A stretch of DNA of 64,000 nt from Candidatus Omnitrophota bacterium (GCA_020632575.1 JACKFH010000007.1:62001-126000), one strand, 5' to 3'. Positions 8,695 to 16,364 are shown, numbered from the stretch's first letter. Made by a program: numbers and translations. Notes: generated by a model from the sequence alone, not told the origin.

Positions 8695-8922
8695 TCAGTC
8701 GCGTTGCGGCGATGCGTTTGCCGCCAAGAGCTCCAACGCCCTTTCCGAATCCTCCTCCTCCACCAGAAGATCCACCCCGCGGGTGATTTGAAGTTGGGGT
8801 TCGAAACCTCCGGCGTCGTCGCTGTGGATGTAGGGCTCGATCCCTTCTTCCCGGAGAACGGTCGCGGCGACCTCAGCTTCGATTTCCGACCTAAAGGTTT
8901 TGATTTTCACGAGCTGGGACAT
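8695..8922 (-). CDS. DUF2007 small protein
   Basis: A 75-residue protein of the DUF2007 family (putative signal-transducing or PII-like fold). It has the characteristic pattern: a first strand with VKIKTFRSEIEAEVAATVLR, an EEGIEPYIHSDDAGG turn, and a closing GVDLLVEEEDSERALELLA helix. ATG 8922 is preceded by AAGGAG at a good distance. The family has no proven biochemical activity. It stands alone here, divergent from the first pseudopilin and convergent with the secreted protein to its left. Confidence 0.8.
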   Translation of the reverse strand: MSQLVKIKTFRSEIEAEVAATVLREEGIEPYIHSDDAGGFEPQLQITRGVDLLVEEEDSERALELLAANASPQRD

Positions 8923-9075
8923 TGGGCCACTCCTTTGGAAATGTCTCCTGTAGAACGGAGTTTCTTAAAATTATAGCCGACAACCCTCAGGGGACAAATG
9001 AATAAATTTTGTTGACCCGCGAAAGATACTGGGAAGAAAATTGGATTGCCGATCAAACAGGGTTCTGATACCATC

Positions 9076-9097
9076 CTTAACACTTTCTTAACACTCT
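9076..9097 (+). repeat. 11-bp tandem direct repeat in pilin leader
   Basis: CTTAACACTTT is followed directly by CTTAACACTCT, just upstream of the first pseudopilin gene (ribosome site GAGG at 9106-9109, ATG 9117). It could be a double activator or repressor half site, or a simple duplication. Confidence 0.45.
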
Positions 9098-9116
9098 TAG
9101 GATGCGAGGTTTTAAA

Positions 9117-9809
9117 ATGGCGGACAGATTCTTGAATGGGTCAAAATATATCTTTGGTTTATTTCGCACTCCCACCCTCAACCAGGTTCGAGGCTTCACT
9201 CTCATCGAACTTCTAATCGTTATCGCCATTATTCTCATCCTGATAGCAATCGCTTTGCCGAACTTCCTCGAGGCCCAGGTGCGCGCAAAGATTGCCAAAG
9301 CAAAGGGCGAGATGCGAACTCTCGGAATCGCTATGGATTCCTACTTTTTGGATTGGAAAATGTATCCTCCGGATAACGATCCCAACGATTTCGGACAGAA
9401 CGGATTCAACCAACTGACCTCCCCAATCGCATATATTACCTCCATTCCTCAAGAACCTTTCGCCCAAAGGTCAGGCCTCGATGATCCGGGAGGGGAGTTT
9501 GGATACGAAATGGGGTCATCCGGTCTCGTCCCGATTGTGGCGGCTGCTGGTGTGGCCGTCCGGAACAATGTTCATGCTTTCAATATTCAAAGTTATGCGC
9601 CCGATGTCGATGACGATTGGAATGGCAATGACGATTGGCCTTATTGCGGAGGCGGTCCCACCCCCTGCCAAGGTGGTTGTAACATGATGACCTACTCCCC
9701 AACCAACGGGACCAAATCGAACGGGGACCTCTACCACACGGGCGGCGAGTTCAATTACGGCTCGTATTGTGTCGATGGTTGGAGAACCGTATTCGCCAAA
9801 TTCCCTTGA
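9117..9809 (+). CDS. Type IV pilin-like / type II secretion pseudopilin
   Basis: A 230-residue prepilin-like protein. After a 26-residue positively charged leader, the cleavage site reads VRG/FTLIELLIVIAII, with Glu at +5 and a long hydrophobic helix that anchors the protein before assembly. Processing by a PilD-type peptidase and use in a type II secretion or pilus-like fibre are inferred from the motif. ATG 9117 is preferred over ATG 9102 because GAGG (9106-9109) sits 7 bp before it. The globular part has several Cys (YCGGGPTPCQGGC) and ends with TNGTKSNGDLY, a motif shared in variant form by the other two pseudopilins here. No assembly ATPase or secretin gene lies in the window. Confidence 0.85.
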   Translation: MADRFLNGSKYIFGLFRTPTLNQVRGFTLIELLIVIAIILILIAIALPNFLEAQVRAKIAKAKGEMRTLGIAMDSYFLDWKMYPPDNDPNDFGQNGFNQLTSPIAYITSIPQEPFAQRSGLDDPGGEFGYEMGSSGLVPIVAAAGVAVRNNVHAFNIQSYAPDVDDDWNGNDDWPYCGGGPTPCQGGCNMMTYSPTNGTKSNGDLYHTGGEFNYGSYCVDGWRTVFAKFP

Positions 9810-10008
9810 TCCTCGATCCATGGAGCGGTGGGAAATCGATGTAAAATGCGGAAGGGAGCCGAGTCGCTTCGTGACTTGTATTCCTTCGTGTTTTCGGCTC
9901 ATTTCGCGGGCTTTTGTGAGTTAAAAGGTAATCCTACCCCCTTCCTTTGTGCTAAAATGAAGGAGCGGTACGACCGATCAAATGAACCGAATGAAGGAGC
10001 ATTCATTC

Positions 10009-10689
10009 ATGATAATCGGAAAAGGCGCTCAGCGGAAATCGGAAGGTTTCACGCTCATCGAATTGCTGATTGTCATCGCGATCATCCTCATTCTGATCGC
10101 GATTGCGCTCCCCAACTTCCTCGAAGCCCAAACCCGAGCCAAAGTCGCCGCTGTCCGAGGCGGTCTCCGAACGATCCAGACAGCTTACGAGTCCTACTTC
10201 ACGGACTACGGCGAATACGTCACCTCCCATCGTTTTAGTTTTCTGTATGGGAGCAGCCCCGCGCAATGGGTCGGGTGCGACATGCGCCTCCTGACCACGC
10301 CCATCCCTTACATCAATGGCGAACTTCCGCGCGATCCCTTTACGAATAAGGACCCGTTTACGAACAAATTCGACAACCCGGAGTCCTTTTTCGTGGCCTA
10401 CGCGGTCGCTCGCGCGGCCGATGGCTCAATCCGATACAACGCGCCGGGGGATGGTCCTTACGGGACCATCCCCGTGAAGTTCGACAGCTGGATGGGATGG
10501 AGCGCCGGTCCCGACAACGCCGCGCAAACGGGCGGATATCGTTCGGAACAGACCGTCCTCGAAAGCGGGCAAAGCGGCGTGGCGGAGTACTACCCAAACT
10601 ATCGCGGAGTCAAATATAGCGCCACCAACGGATCGAAGAGCCTTGGGGACATTTACGTCTTCGGCCCGGGCGCCATCCATAATTACTGA
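10009..10689 (+). CDS. Type IV pilin-like / type II secretion pseudopilin
   Basis: A 226-residue paralogue of the preceding pseudopilin. AAGGAG at 9993-9998 lies 10 bp before ATG 10009, giving a short leader MIIGKGAQRKSEG and cleavage before FTLIELLIVIAIILILIAIA; an earlier in-frame ATG at 9982 is less likely. The helix and first 40 residues are almost identical to the 9117 gene, while the globular domain is divergent (Gly, Tyr and Asn rich, no Cys cluster) and ends TNGSKSLGDIYVFGPG. This pattern of constant N-terminus and variable head is typical of large pseudopilin families in planctomycete-like genomes. The two genes are in tandem with a 199-bp spacer, so each may have its own promoter. 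Confidence 0.85.
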   Translation: MIIGKGAQRKSEGFTLIELLIVIAIILILIAIALPNFLEAQTRAKVAAVRGGLRTIQTAYESYFTDYGEYVTSHRFSFLYGSSPAQWVGCDMRLLTTPIPYINGELPRDPFTNKDPFTNKFDNPESFFVAYAVARAADGSIRYNAPGDGPYGTIPVKFDSWMGWSAGPDNAAQTGGYRSEQTVLESGQSGVAEYYPNYRGVKYSATNGSKSLGDIYVFGPGAIHNY

Positions 10690-10867
10690 CAGTTGAGGGA
10701 ATTGGGACCGATGACAATTGGTGACAATTCCTGGCTTGCTGAGCCATTACCCATCTGAAGTGAGTTGCGGAGGGTTTGGAGATTTCGCTGGTGGAGGTTT
10801 TTCGGGAGGATTGAGGACTCTTCCTCCAGTAGTCTTTTTGTTTGGACTTCGAAGTTCCACGATCAAA

Positions 10868-11101
10868 ATGGAAGGTAAAAAGAAAGAGTCTCAATCTGAC
10901 ACTGAATCCTCCGGTCGAGTCCAGCATTTAGGGCCCTCACAAGAACGCGACCACTCGCTAAGATTGACCTGCCTCATTGTTGTGGCAACACTTATGATTT
11001 GCCTCGCATTATTCTGGGACCAGATGGGTTATTTCATTTGGGCTGTATTCTACGAAGGCGGCCAGGTCCGTTTTATCAGGAAACGGCTCTTTTTCGAATA
11101 A
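10868..11101 (+). CDS. Hypothetical single-pass membrane protein, 3' end in repeat
   Basis: A 77-residue frame starting at ATG 10868 with a charged N-terminus (MEGKKKESQSDTESSGRVQ) and one hydrophobic segment (LTCLIVVATLMICLALFW). Its last eight codons (KRLFFE and neighbours) lie inside the inverted 90-bp duplication copy B, so the natural C-terminus was probably lost when that segment arrived. No clear ribosome site and no recognised family. The surrounding 10690-11579 stretch is a mosaic of duplicated fragments, and this may be the remains of the resident gene. Confidence 0.35.
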   Translation: MEGKKKESQSDTESSGRVQHLGPSQERDHSLRLTCLIVVATLMICLALFWDQMGYFIWAVFYEGGQVRFIRKRLFFE

Positions 11102-11165
11102 AGATTCACCCACCAGATTCCTCCTCAAGTCGCGCCGAAAAAGGAATCTCGGCGCAGTTATTCGG
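11076..11165 (-). repeat. 90-bp inverted duplication, copy B
   Basis: Reverse complement of 5671-5760 with one difference over 90 bases. Its right end at 11165 directly abuts the 5' end of the second duplicated segment (11165-11476), sharing only GG at the junction. With copy A it forms a long inverted pair that brackets 5.3 kb holding the antitoxin remnant, M42 peptidase, secreted protein, DUF2007 and both pseudopilins. Confidence 0.9.
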
Positions 11166-11476
11166 GTCTATCACGACCTCCACTATGTTTGGTGCACAAA
11201 GATTTTTTATTCCTTCGGTTTGCTCCTGTTCTTCTTGCTGGTTGTTCTAGTGTTCCTTCTTTTCTAATTCCATGGCCCGTTGGTGCTCGAACTGGAACTG
11301 CGATTCCGGTTCGTGGTTCGACGGGATTGCAATCCCAGACCGCTTCCTGCAATTCCTGATGGAACGGAATCGCAACCAGGAATATCAATAGGTGTCATCT
11401 CGACGTTAGGAGAGATCTGATAGGAGCAACATGTATTATCGCAGATGCGGAATGGACAGGGAGGAGCGGCGACTCC
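11165..11476 (+). repeat. 310-bp direct duplication, copy 1 (fragment)
   Basis: This segment matches 13346-13658 at roughly 90% identity by eye. It contains the last 33 codons of the zinc-ribbon membrane protein gene (VYHDLHYVWCTKIFYS...VFLLF, stop TAA at 11265-11267 instead of TAG) but not its start, followed by about 200 bp of the same 3' flank. The fragment keeps its reading frame to the stop. It is fused in frame to open sequence read through the inverted copy B, so a short chimeric frame exists here. Confidence 0.85.
11299..11373 (+). other. Conserved long-range stem in duplicated flank, copy 1
   Basis: GCGATTCCG at 11300-11308 is exactly complementary to CGGAATCGC at 11365-11373. Inside lies the perfect palindrome GGGATTGCAATCCC. 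The same arrangement is kept at 13481-13554. It lies downstream of the stop of the fragmentary zinc-ribbon frame and could be a structured 3' RNA or a DNA hairpin. Confidence 0.4.
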
Positions 11477-11521
11477 CTGTTAGGTTCCAAAATTATTTAA
11501 GCTGAGGCCCTCGATGCTGGC

Positions 11522-11541
11522 CCCGGAAGTGTGATTCCGGG
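11522..11541. other. Hairpin CCCGGAA-N6-TTCCGGG
   Basis: A perfect 7-bp stem with a 6-base loop, 38 bp beyond the stop of the ankyrin gene. On the minus strand it could act as a terminator or mRNA-end hairpin, but no U-tract follows. It resembles the CCGGAA/TTCCGG hairpins at 13469-13494. Confidence 0.4.
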
Positions 11542-11579
11542 ATCCTGTTTCCAAGACCTCACGAGTCGGTCAATGCTAA

Positions 11580-12755
11580 TTACAGAAGCCAAGCCACCTC
11601 GATATTCCCATGCGCCTCCGCAATATCGGCGGCGGTCTGGTCTCCCGAGGCGGTCGCTTCCTTGTCCGCACCGTGCTCGACCAAGGTTCTGACGATTTCG
11701 AGGTTTCCATTCATGGCCGCCATGTGGAGGGCTGTGTATTGCGCATGATTGCCAATGTTGACCGACGCCCCGAGATTGAGGAGATGTCGCACCGTTTCGG
11801 CGTTCTTATTGTTTTTGGCCGCAATCTGAAGCGGAGTGGTCCCGCCCCAAAGCGGTCCAAGCGAGGGGAGATCCACCGGAACACCCATGCAAATAAAAAG
11901 ATCGACCAATCCAGTGTGCCCACGTCTCGCCGCCAAGTGAATTGGAAAAAGCCCGTAATTCAAATTAGTCGCACCAGTGGCGCTTCCGGCTTCCAATAGG
12001 ACCTCCGCCAAATCGCGTCGTCCGAAGTTGGCTGCCCAATGAAGTAATGTCCAATCGCTCTTGTCTTTCCAACCCAGAAAGTGGGGTTCGGCCACCAATC
12101 GCTTTTTCAATACTTCCGGAGAAATGGAAGCGATCATTTCAACCATTGGGAACCTCATCTCGCCCCCATGCTTCACGATCAGATCGAACGCTTCCCACAT
12201 TCCCTTTCGAAGCGCCTCCACGGCGGGAGTGTTTCCATCCTCATCCACTACGTTCGGATCGGCGCCGTACTCGAGGAGCATCTCCACCACATCGATTAAT
12301 TCGTAATAGATCGCCATGTGGAGATGTGTGGTTTTTTCCTTGTCGACAATCGAATTTGGATCGGTTCCACTCGATAGAAAAACATCCACGATTTCAGAGG
12401 GAAACCCGACATGCACACTAAAGATAGCCCAGCGTAATGGCGTTTCTCCGTCTTCACCAAAAGCGTTGAGATTCGCCCCACGCGAAATCAGTAGACGGAC
12501 GATATCCGTTTGGCCATGGAGCGCCGCCCAATGGAGCGGAGTATCGCCATCCTCATCATCGGTCGCCTCGATATCGGTTCCGGCATCGAGCAGGAATTCC
12601 ACCAAATCCACATTTCCGCCTTGTGCCGCGCGGTGGAGGGGGAGCGCGCCGGCTTCATCACGCGAGTGAAGAAGCGCGGGGTCCTCCGCGAGGAGGGACT
12701 GAGCGAGTTCGAGGTCGCCCTCGTAGCAGGCGTTGTGGAGGGGTGGGAGGGACAT
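11580..12755 (-). CDS. Ankyrin repeat protein
   Basis: A 391-residue protein made almost wholly of ankyrin repeats. About ten units can be read, with clear TPLHWAALHGQTDIVRLLIS, LPLHRAAQGGNVDLVEFLLD, TALHMAAMNGNLEIVRTLVE and ADPNVVDEDGNTP signatures. There is no signal peptide and no membrane segment, so it is probably cytoplasmic and acts through protein binding; the partner is unknown. Repeats near residues 185-235 are degenerate. It sits on the minus strand between the two copies of the 310-bp duplication, which places it in the accessory patch, and such proteins are often horizontally acquired. The frame is intact from ATG 12755 to TAA 11580-11582. Confidence 0.85.
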   Translation of the reverse strand: MSLPPLHNACYEGDLELAQSLLAEDPALLHSRDEAGALPLHRAAQGGNVDLVEFLLDAGTDIEATDDEDGDTPLHWAALHGQTDIVRLLISRGANLNAFGEDGETPLRWAIFSVHVGFPSEIVDVFLSSGTDPNSIVDKEKTTHLHMAIYYELIDVVEMLLEYGADPNVVDEDGNTPAVEALRKGMWEAFDLIVKHGGEMRFPMVEMIASISPEVLKKRLVAEPHFLGWKDKSDWTLLHWAANFGRRDLAEVLLEAGSATGATNLNYGLFPIHLAARRGHTGLVDLFICMGVPVDLPSLGPLWGGTTPLQIAAKNNKNAETVRHLLNLGASVNIGNHAQYTALHMAAMNGNLEIVRTLVEHGADKEATASGDQTAADIAEAHGNIEVAWLL

Positions 12756-12812
12756 GGTTTATAGATTATCAATACTATTCTTTTCGTAGTAAATCTCCCT
12801 TCGAAATCCGCA

Positions 12813-12830
12813 CCGGAGTTATAGCTCCGG
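12813..12830. other. Hairpin CCGGAG-N6-CTCCGG
   Basis: A perfect 6-bp stem with loop TTATAG in the 240-bp gap between the divergent ankyrin and ribbon-helix-helix genes. It may be an operator or a small hairpin; no paired promoter elements were clear around it. Confidence 0.35.
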
Positions 12831-12995
12831 CGCGAGCACTTGATGTCTGGGGGTCCGTGATCATAGCTCCATTTTCGGAAGGGTAAATAAGGTACCCGGC
12901 TCAAAGTCCCCGTTGGAATACTGTCATGCCACCAGGTAGAAATTCCCTTAAAATCGGATAAAGTGACCATACCTGATAACGGAGATTGATGACAT

Positions 12996-13217
12996 ATGAG
13001 GACAATTGTGGACCTACCGGAGGATCAAATCGAGAAGTTGGATCAAGCACGGCAAACATCCGGCATCTCCCGGGCCGAGGCGATCCGTCGCGCGGTCGAG
13101 CAATATCTGTCGGTCCACCTTCCGGGGGATCGGGACGAAGCCTTTGGGATTTGGAAGAATCGGGGAGTCGGTTCGCCTGATTACGAGCGGAAACTCCGCG
13201 AGGAGTGGGAGCGTTGA
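12996..13217 (+). CDS. Ribbon-helix-helix (CopG-type) DNA-binding protein
   Basis: A 73-residue protein with the RHH fold: strand MRTIVDLPEDQIEKLDQ, helix, GISRAEAIRRAVEQYL helix, then an acidic C-terminal tail (GDRDEAFGIWKN...REEWER) like that used by antitoxins to wrap a toxin. It resembles CopG/VapB-type antitoxins normally followed by a PIN-domain VapC toxin. Here the next gene starts in the very next base after its stop but encodes a zinc-ribbon membrane protein, not a PIN nuclease. Start ATG 12996 follows ACGGAG with an 11-bp gap. It probably autoregulates its own promoter as a dimer. Whether it is an orphan antitoxin or part of a different two-gene module is open. Confidence 0.8.
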   Translation: MRTIVDLPEDQIEKLDQARQTSGISRAEAIRRAVEQYLSVHLPGDRDEAFGIWKNRGVGSPDYERKLREEWER

Positions 13218-13448
13218 GTGAAGATGTCATCCGCGAGAGAAGGATACCACGGTTACCTCTGCGGGGCTTGCGATCAGCCGATCGACAAGAAAGAAAGAGT
13301 CTGCCCCCACTGCGGCATCCGGTTCAACCCATTGATGGGGTTCAAGGTCTATCACGACCTCCACTATGTTTGGTGCACAAAGATTTTTTATTCCTTAGGT
13401 TTGCTCCTGTTCTTCTTGCTAGTTGTTCTAGTGTTCCTTCTTTTCTAG
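13218..13448 (+). CDS. Zinc-ribbon single-pass membrane protein
   Basis: A 76-residue protein (GTG 13218 abutting the upstream TGA, or ATG 13224). It has an N-terminal treble/zinc-ribbon of two CxxC pairs (CGACDQPIDKKERVCPHCGI) and ends in one hydrophobic helix (YSLGLLLFFLLVVLVFLLF), so the zinc ribbon is probably held at the inner membrane. The zero-spacing with the ribbon-helix-helix gene indicates translational coupling. The last 33 codons and the 3' flank are duplicated at 11165-11476, with a synonymous change, a Leu/Phe change and a TAG to TAA stop change between copies, which suggests the frame has been kept under selection. I know of no function for this arrangement. Confidence 0.65.
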   Translation: MKMSSAREGYHGYLCGACDQPIDKKERVCPHCGIRFNPLMGFKVYHDLHYVWCTKIFYSLGLLLFFLLVVLVFLLF

Positions 13449-13658
13449 TTCCGTGGTCCGTTGGTGCTCGAACCGGAACTGCGATTCCGGTTCGGGATTA
13501 GACGGGATTGCACTCCCAGACCGTTTACTGCAATTCCTGATGGAACGGAATCGCGACTGACAAACTCAATTGGTGTCATCTCGACGTTAGGAGAGATCTG
13601 ATAGGAGCAACATGTATCATCGCAGATGCGGAATGGACAGGGAGGCGCGGTCTCTCCC
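13346..13658 (+). repeat. 310-bp direct duplication, copy 2 (source copy)
   Basis: The partner of 11165-11476. Because it holds the complete zinc-ribbon gene end and its natural flank, it is the more likely source. The copies are 2.18 kb apart in the same orientation and bracket the ankyrin and ribbon-helix-helix genes, so homologous recombination could delete that block. Confidence 0.85.
13469..13494. other. Hairpin CGAACCGGAA-N6-TTCCGGTTCG
   Basis: A perfect 10-bp stem with loop CTGCGA, 21 bp after the zinc-ribbon stop codon. It overlaps a competing long-range pairing, GCGATTCCG 13481-13489 with CGGAATCGC 13546-13554, that is also kept in copy 1. No U-tract follows, so an ordinary intrinsic terminator is unlikely. 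An alternating RNA structure is possible. From 13659 to the end of the 13449-13791 gap I see no further features. Confidence 0.5.
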
Positions 13659-13791
13659 TACTATGTTCAGAAGGTATTTCAAGTCGCAACTGCCAACAGA
13701 TCCCTCCTACCGTCGGGATGACACGGAGCGGGGTAGTTGCGCAATGGATTGATGGATTGCTTGAAACCGTGGACCGGTGATCCTGGAGAAA

Positions 13792-15036
13792 TCATCGCAA
13801 CCTTTCATTCTTACCTTCGTTAGTCGGCTCAAGCAGGAATCCACAAGCCTTCCCGTCAATTTCTCCGGAGCCGATGATCTGGTTATGCGCGTTGAGGTCC
13901 GTGAGTGTCAGAATATCGAACGTCCCAGAATGCTCCACAAGTGATTCCGCTAAATATGGGATTCCCTCTATCCAAATCAATGCGTCCGTCTCGATTCCTG
14001 GGAGACGCTCAGAAATAAAGGGAATATCGTGAGACGAATAGTAATCGTAGAGGGGAGGCTTCCTGCTCCTTGTCCCGATTGCGGTTCCCTGCGAATTAAT
14101 TTTTTCCACATCGGCAAAATCTTGAAAATCGATTGCTTCGAGTTTGTCTCTCCCCGACCAACGAGAAACGGTATTCCTTGCCGCTCCCTCAATCCAAATC
14201 CAGACTCTGTTCATATCATCAAGACAAACATTCCAAACCTCATTTTCTGGGAATGGATGCGACTGAAACAAGGTGGGATAATCTCGAACTAAATTTGATC
14301 CCGAGAGTTCCTTCCTGCCTTCATCAACTACTGAGACGAGTTTCTGAAGGACCTCTTCCATGTTAAACAAATAGACATTGTGGGTGTCGAAGGTGGCGGC
14401 ATATCCATTCTCGTTAGTCTGTAGGAAGAGAATACTTGGACCTTGAAAGACGCTTGGCTTTCCGACGGTTTGGGTCCCGCCTCGGATTTCTATTGGGGCT
14501 TCTTCTAATGAAAAAATCAAATTTGTATAAGAAAGAAACTTCCTCTGGATGTCCAACTTAGAGCCCATGGCGATGAGGTAGCCATCCTTGGTCAAGGTGT
14601 GTTCCTGAATCCCCATTTCGAACAAATCAAGGTCTTCATGTTGCAGGTTGCTCCAACCCATAGTTGCTGAACCGATGAAGAGCGTTTCTTTTGGAATCGC
14701 TTCGGGGTCGAAGGTGTCACGGGCGATGAGCCCTTGGTTATTGATAACTGATAGTGTTGTGGACCAACCCTCTTTCTCAATCATTGTTAGACCATCCCCC
14801 TTGGTCCAATGAAACCCTTTCATCAAGAATGAATTCGTCTGATTCAACCCCCAGCCTACCACTGCGCCAAAGTCATTCAGGTCAGTGGGCGTGAGGTCCA
14901 TAACGTTTGGATCGCCAATAACAGTTAAAGAAAACCTCAACGCCGGAGTCGGTCGCTGCTCTTTACCCAGCAGGAAAATCGCAAAGCCGAGCAAGCCCAG
15001 GACCGATATGGAAACGATAGGCTTCCAAGCTTTCAT
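13792..15036 (-). CDS. HAF-repeat-like exported protein
   Basis: A 414-residue protein with an N-terminal membrane anchor or signal segment (KAWKPIVSISVLGLLGFAIFLLG) and a long extracytoplasmic part. Repeated phrases of the type DLNDFGAVVGW, SVINNQGLIA and DLNAHNQIIGSG, each followed by a motif such as ALIWIEG, match HAF-type beta-propeller repeats seen in secreted bacterial proteins. ATG 15036 is preferred to the GTG at 15045, which directly abuts the stop of the M29 aminopeptidase; AGGTGCAGG lies just upstream. It lies directly downstream of that peptidase on the same strand and probably shares its transcript. Function is unknown; a structural or binding role outside the cell is inferred. 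Confidence 0.65.
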   Translation of the reverse strand: MKAWKPIVSISVLGLLGFAIFLLGKEQRPTPALRFSLTVIGDPNVMDLTPTDLNDFGAVVGWGLNQTNSFLMKGFHWTKGDGLTMIEKEGWSTTLSVINNQGLIARDTFDPEAIPKETLFIGSATMGWSNLQHEDLDLFEMGIQEHTLTKDGYLIAMGSKLDIQRKFLSYTNLIFSLEEAPIEIRGGTQTVGKPSVFQGPSILFLQTNENGYAATFDTHNVYLFNMEEVLQKLVSVVDEGRKELSGSNLVRDYPTLFQSHPFPENEVWNVCLDDMNRVWIWIEGAARNTVSRWSGRDKLEAIDFQDFADVEKINSQGTAIGTRSRKPPLYDYYSSHDIPFISERLPGIETDALIWIEGIPYLAESLVEHSGTFDILTLTDLNAHNQIIGSGEIDGKACGFLLEPTNEGKNERLR

Positions 15037-15045
15037 GACCTGCAC

Positions 15046-16152
15046 CTAAACCCCCGCCACAAACTCCCCGTCCCTCAAAAACACCTTCCCGTCCACATAC
15101 GCCTTTCCGCCTTGCCGCAGGTCGCAGACCATGTCCCAGTGGAGGGTGGATTTGTTCTTGCCGCCGGATTCGCCGTAGCTGGAGCCGACGGCGAAGTGGA
15201 CGGTGCCGCCGATCTTTTCGTCGAAGAGGATGTTCTTGATGTATTGCTGGATGCCGCGGTTGGTGGCGAAGGAGAACTCGCCGAGGAAGCGGGCGCCGGC
15301 GTCCATGTCGAGGAGCTCGTTGAGGAAAGCCTCGTTCTTGGTCGCGGTCGCCTTGACCACTTTGCCCTCCTTGAAAGTCATGTGGACATTCTCCACCTCG
15401 CGACCGTTGTAACAGGCCGGGAAACTGAACAGGATGGTGCCGTTGGCGGAGTCCTCGACCGGGCCGGTAAAGACCTCGCCATCGGGCATGTTCTCGGTGC
15501 CGCAACAGTTGATCCAGGTGCGGTCTCGCACCTCGAAGGTGATGTCGGTTTCTTTGCCGACAATGCGGATCTTCTTCTTGCCGGTCAGGTAGTTCACCAT
15601 CTTTTCCTGCTCACGACGGACTTTCTTCCAGGCGGCGATCGGGTCCTTTTGATCGACCTTGCAGGCCTTGTAGACAAAATCCTCGAAGTCGGAGAGAGAC
15701 ATGTCGGCGTCCTGCGCATACGCCTCGGTCGGGAAGAGAGTCAGACACCAGCGGATGCTTTCGTCATCCATTCTTCGGTGCATGATATCGCGCACCGGTT
15801 TCATCGCCTTGAGCCGTTGCTGTTGTTTCTTCGGGTCGACCCCGGAGAGGGCGCGGGTGTTGGTCTCGCCGAGGAACCGGAAGAGGCAATCGACCGCTTC
15901 GATCTGATCGGTCTTCCAGGGTGGGAGAAAATCGATCTGCTTCTTGCGTCCTTTCTTAAGAAGGGTTTCCTGCATCCAGGAGGCCTCGAACTCGCAGAAG
16001 GGATTCGCTCCCGCCTCGATACACTTTTCGTAGACCGCCTGCATGAGCGGCATCGTGACGACCGGGCCGCCGATCTGCACGAGATCTCCTCGGCTCACTT
16101 TGTTGGAATAATTGACCATCAGGTCGGCGAGTTTGGTAATGCGGGGGTCCAT
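15046..16152 (-). CDS. M29 family metallo-aminopeptidase
   Basis: A 368-residue peptidase of the M29 (AmpS / aminopeptidase T) family, a two-metal exopeptidase that removes N-terminal residues. Family features include the N-terminal KVSRGDLVQIGGP segment, the central DGEVFTGPVEDSANGTI motif with the metal-binding Glu, the NELLDMDAGARFLGEFSFATN stretch (metal Glu and helper residues), and HWDMVCDLR near the C-terminus with His and Asp ligands. Length agrees with the family (360-415). No signal peptide, so cytoplasmic. Its stop codon is followed immediately by the HAF-like gene. The start ATG 16152 is 28 bp from the palindromic element at 16180. Confidence 0.9.
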   Translation of the reverse strand: MDPRITKLADLMVNYSNKVSRGDLVQIGGPVVTMPLMQAVYEKCIEAGANPFCEFEASWMQETLLKKGRKKQIDFLPPWKTDQIEAVDCLFRFLGETNTRALSGVDPKKQQQRLKAMKPVRDIMHRRMDDESIRWCLTLFPTEAYAQDADMSLSDFEDFVYKACKVDQKDPIAAWKKVRREQEKMVNYLTGKKKIRIVGKETDITFEVRDRTWINCCGTENMPDGEVFTGPVEDSANGTILFSFPACYNGREVENVHMTFKEGKVVKATATKNEAFLNELLDMDAGARFLGEFSFATNRGIQQYIKNILFDEKIGGTVHFAVGSSYGESGGKNKSTLHWDMVCDLRQGGKAYVDGKVFLRDGEFVAGV

Positions 16153-16179
16153 GTGATTTCTCCGTAGGGTGTTAAATTA

Positions 16180-16266
16180 GAATCATGGAATTCCATGGAA
16201 TGGACGGAAGACATGGAATCGGTTCTATTTCCATTTCTTCTAAGGACTCCATTTGTTCGATGATTC
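16180..16266. repeat. Dispersed palindromic element, copy 2
   Basis: An 87-bp element beginning GAATCATGGAATTCCATGGA and ending GATGATTC in inverse orientation. The arms pair imperfectly through ATGGA/TCCAT units. It lies in the 212-bp gap between the MFS and M29 peptidase genes. The left arm is nearly identical to those at 4638 and 36624. Confidence 0.8.
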
Positions 16267-16364
16267 AAAGCATTGATCTTAAGGCTTTCTTTAAGCCCCT
16301 GTAGTTTCCCCACTCGGTTCCCGCTGTCCACCCCACAAAATCGAAATGGATTTAAAGTTAATCT

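Noticed and set aside
10610..10927. 105-codon minus-strand frame opposite the end of the second pseudopilin
   Set aside because: Biased Arg/Lys/Ser composition and overlap with a genuine gene; treated as a shadow.
12755..12995. Riboswitch between the ankyrin and RHH genes
   Set aside because: Only one short hairpin is visible and there is no conserved aptamer pattern I can name.
13218..13660. Integron attC-like site in the duplicated flank
   Set aside because: GTTAGGA at about 13585 resembles a core site, but the paired RYYYAAC arm does not fit and no integrase is present.
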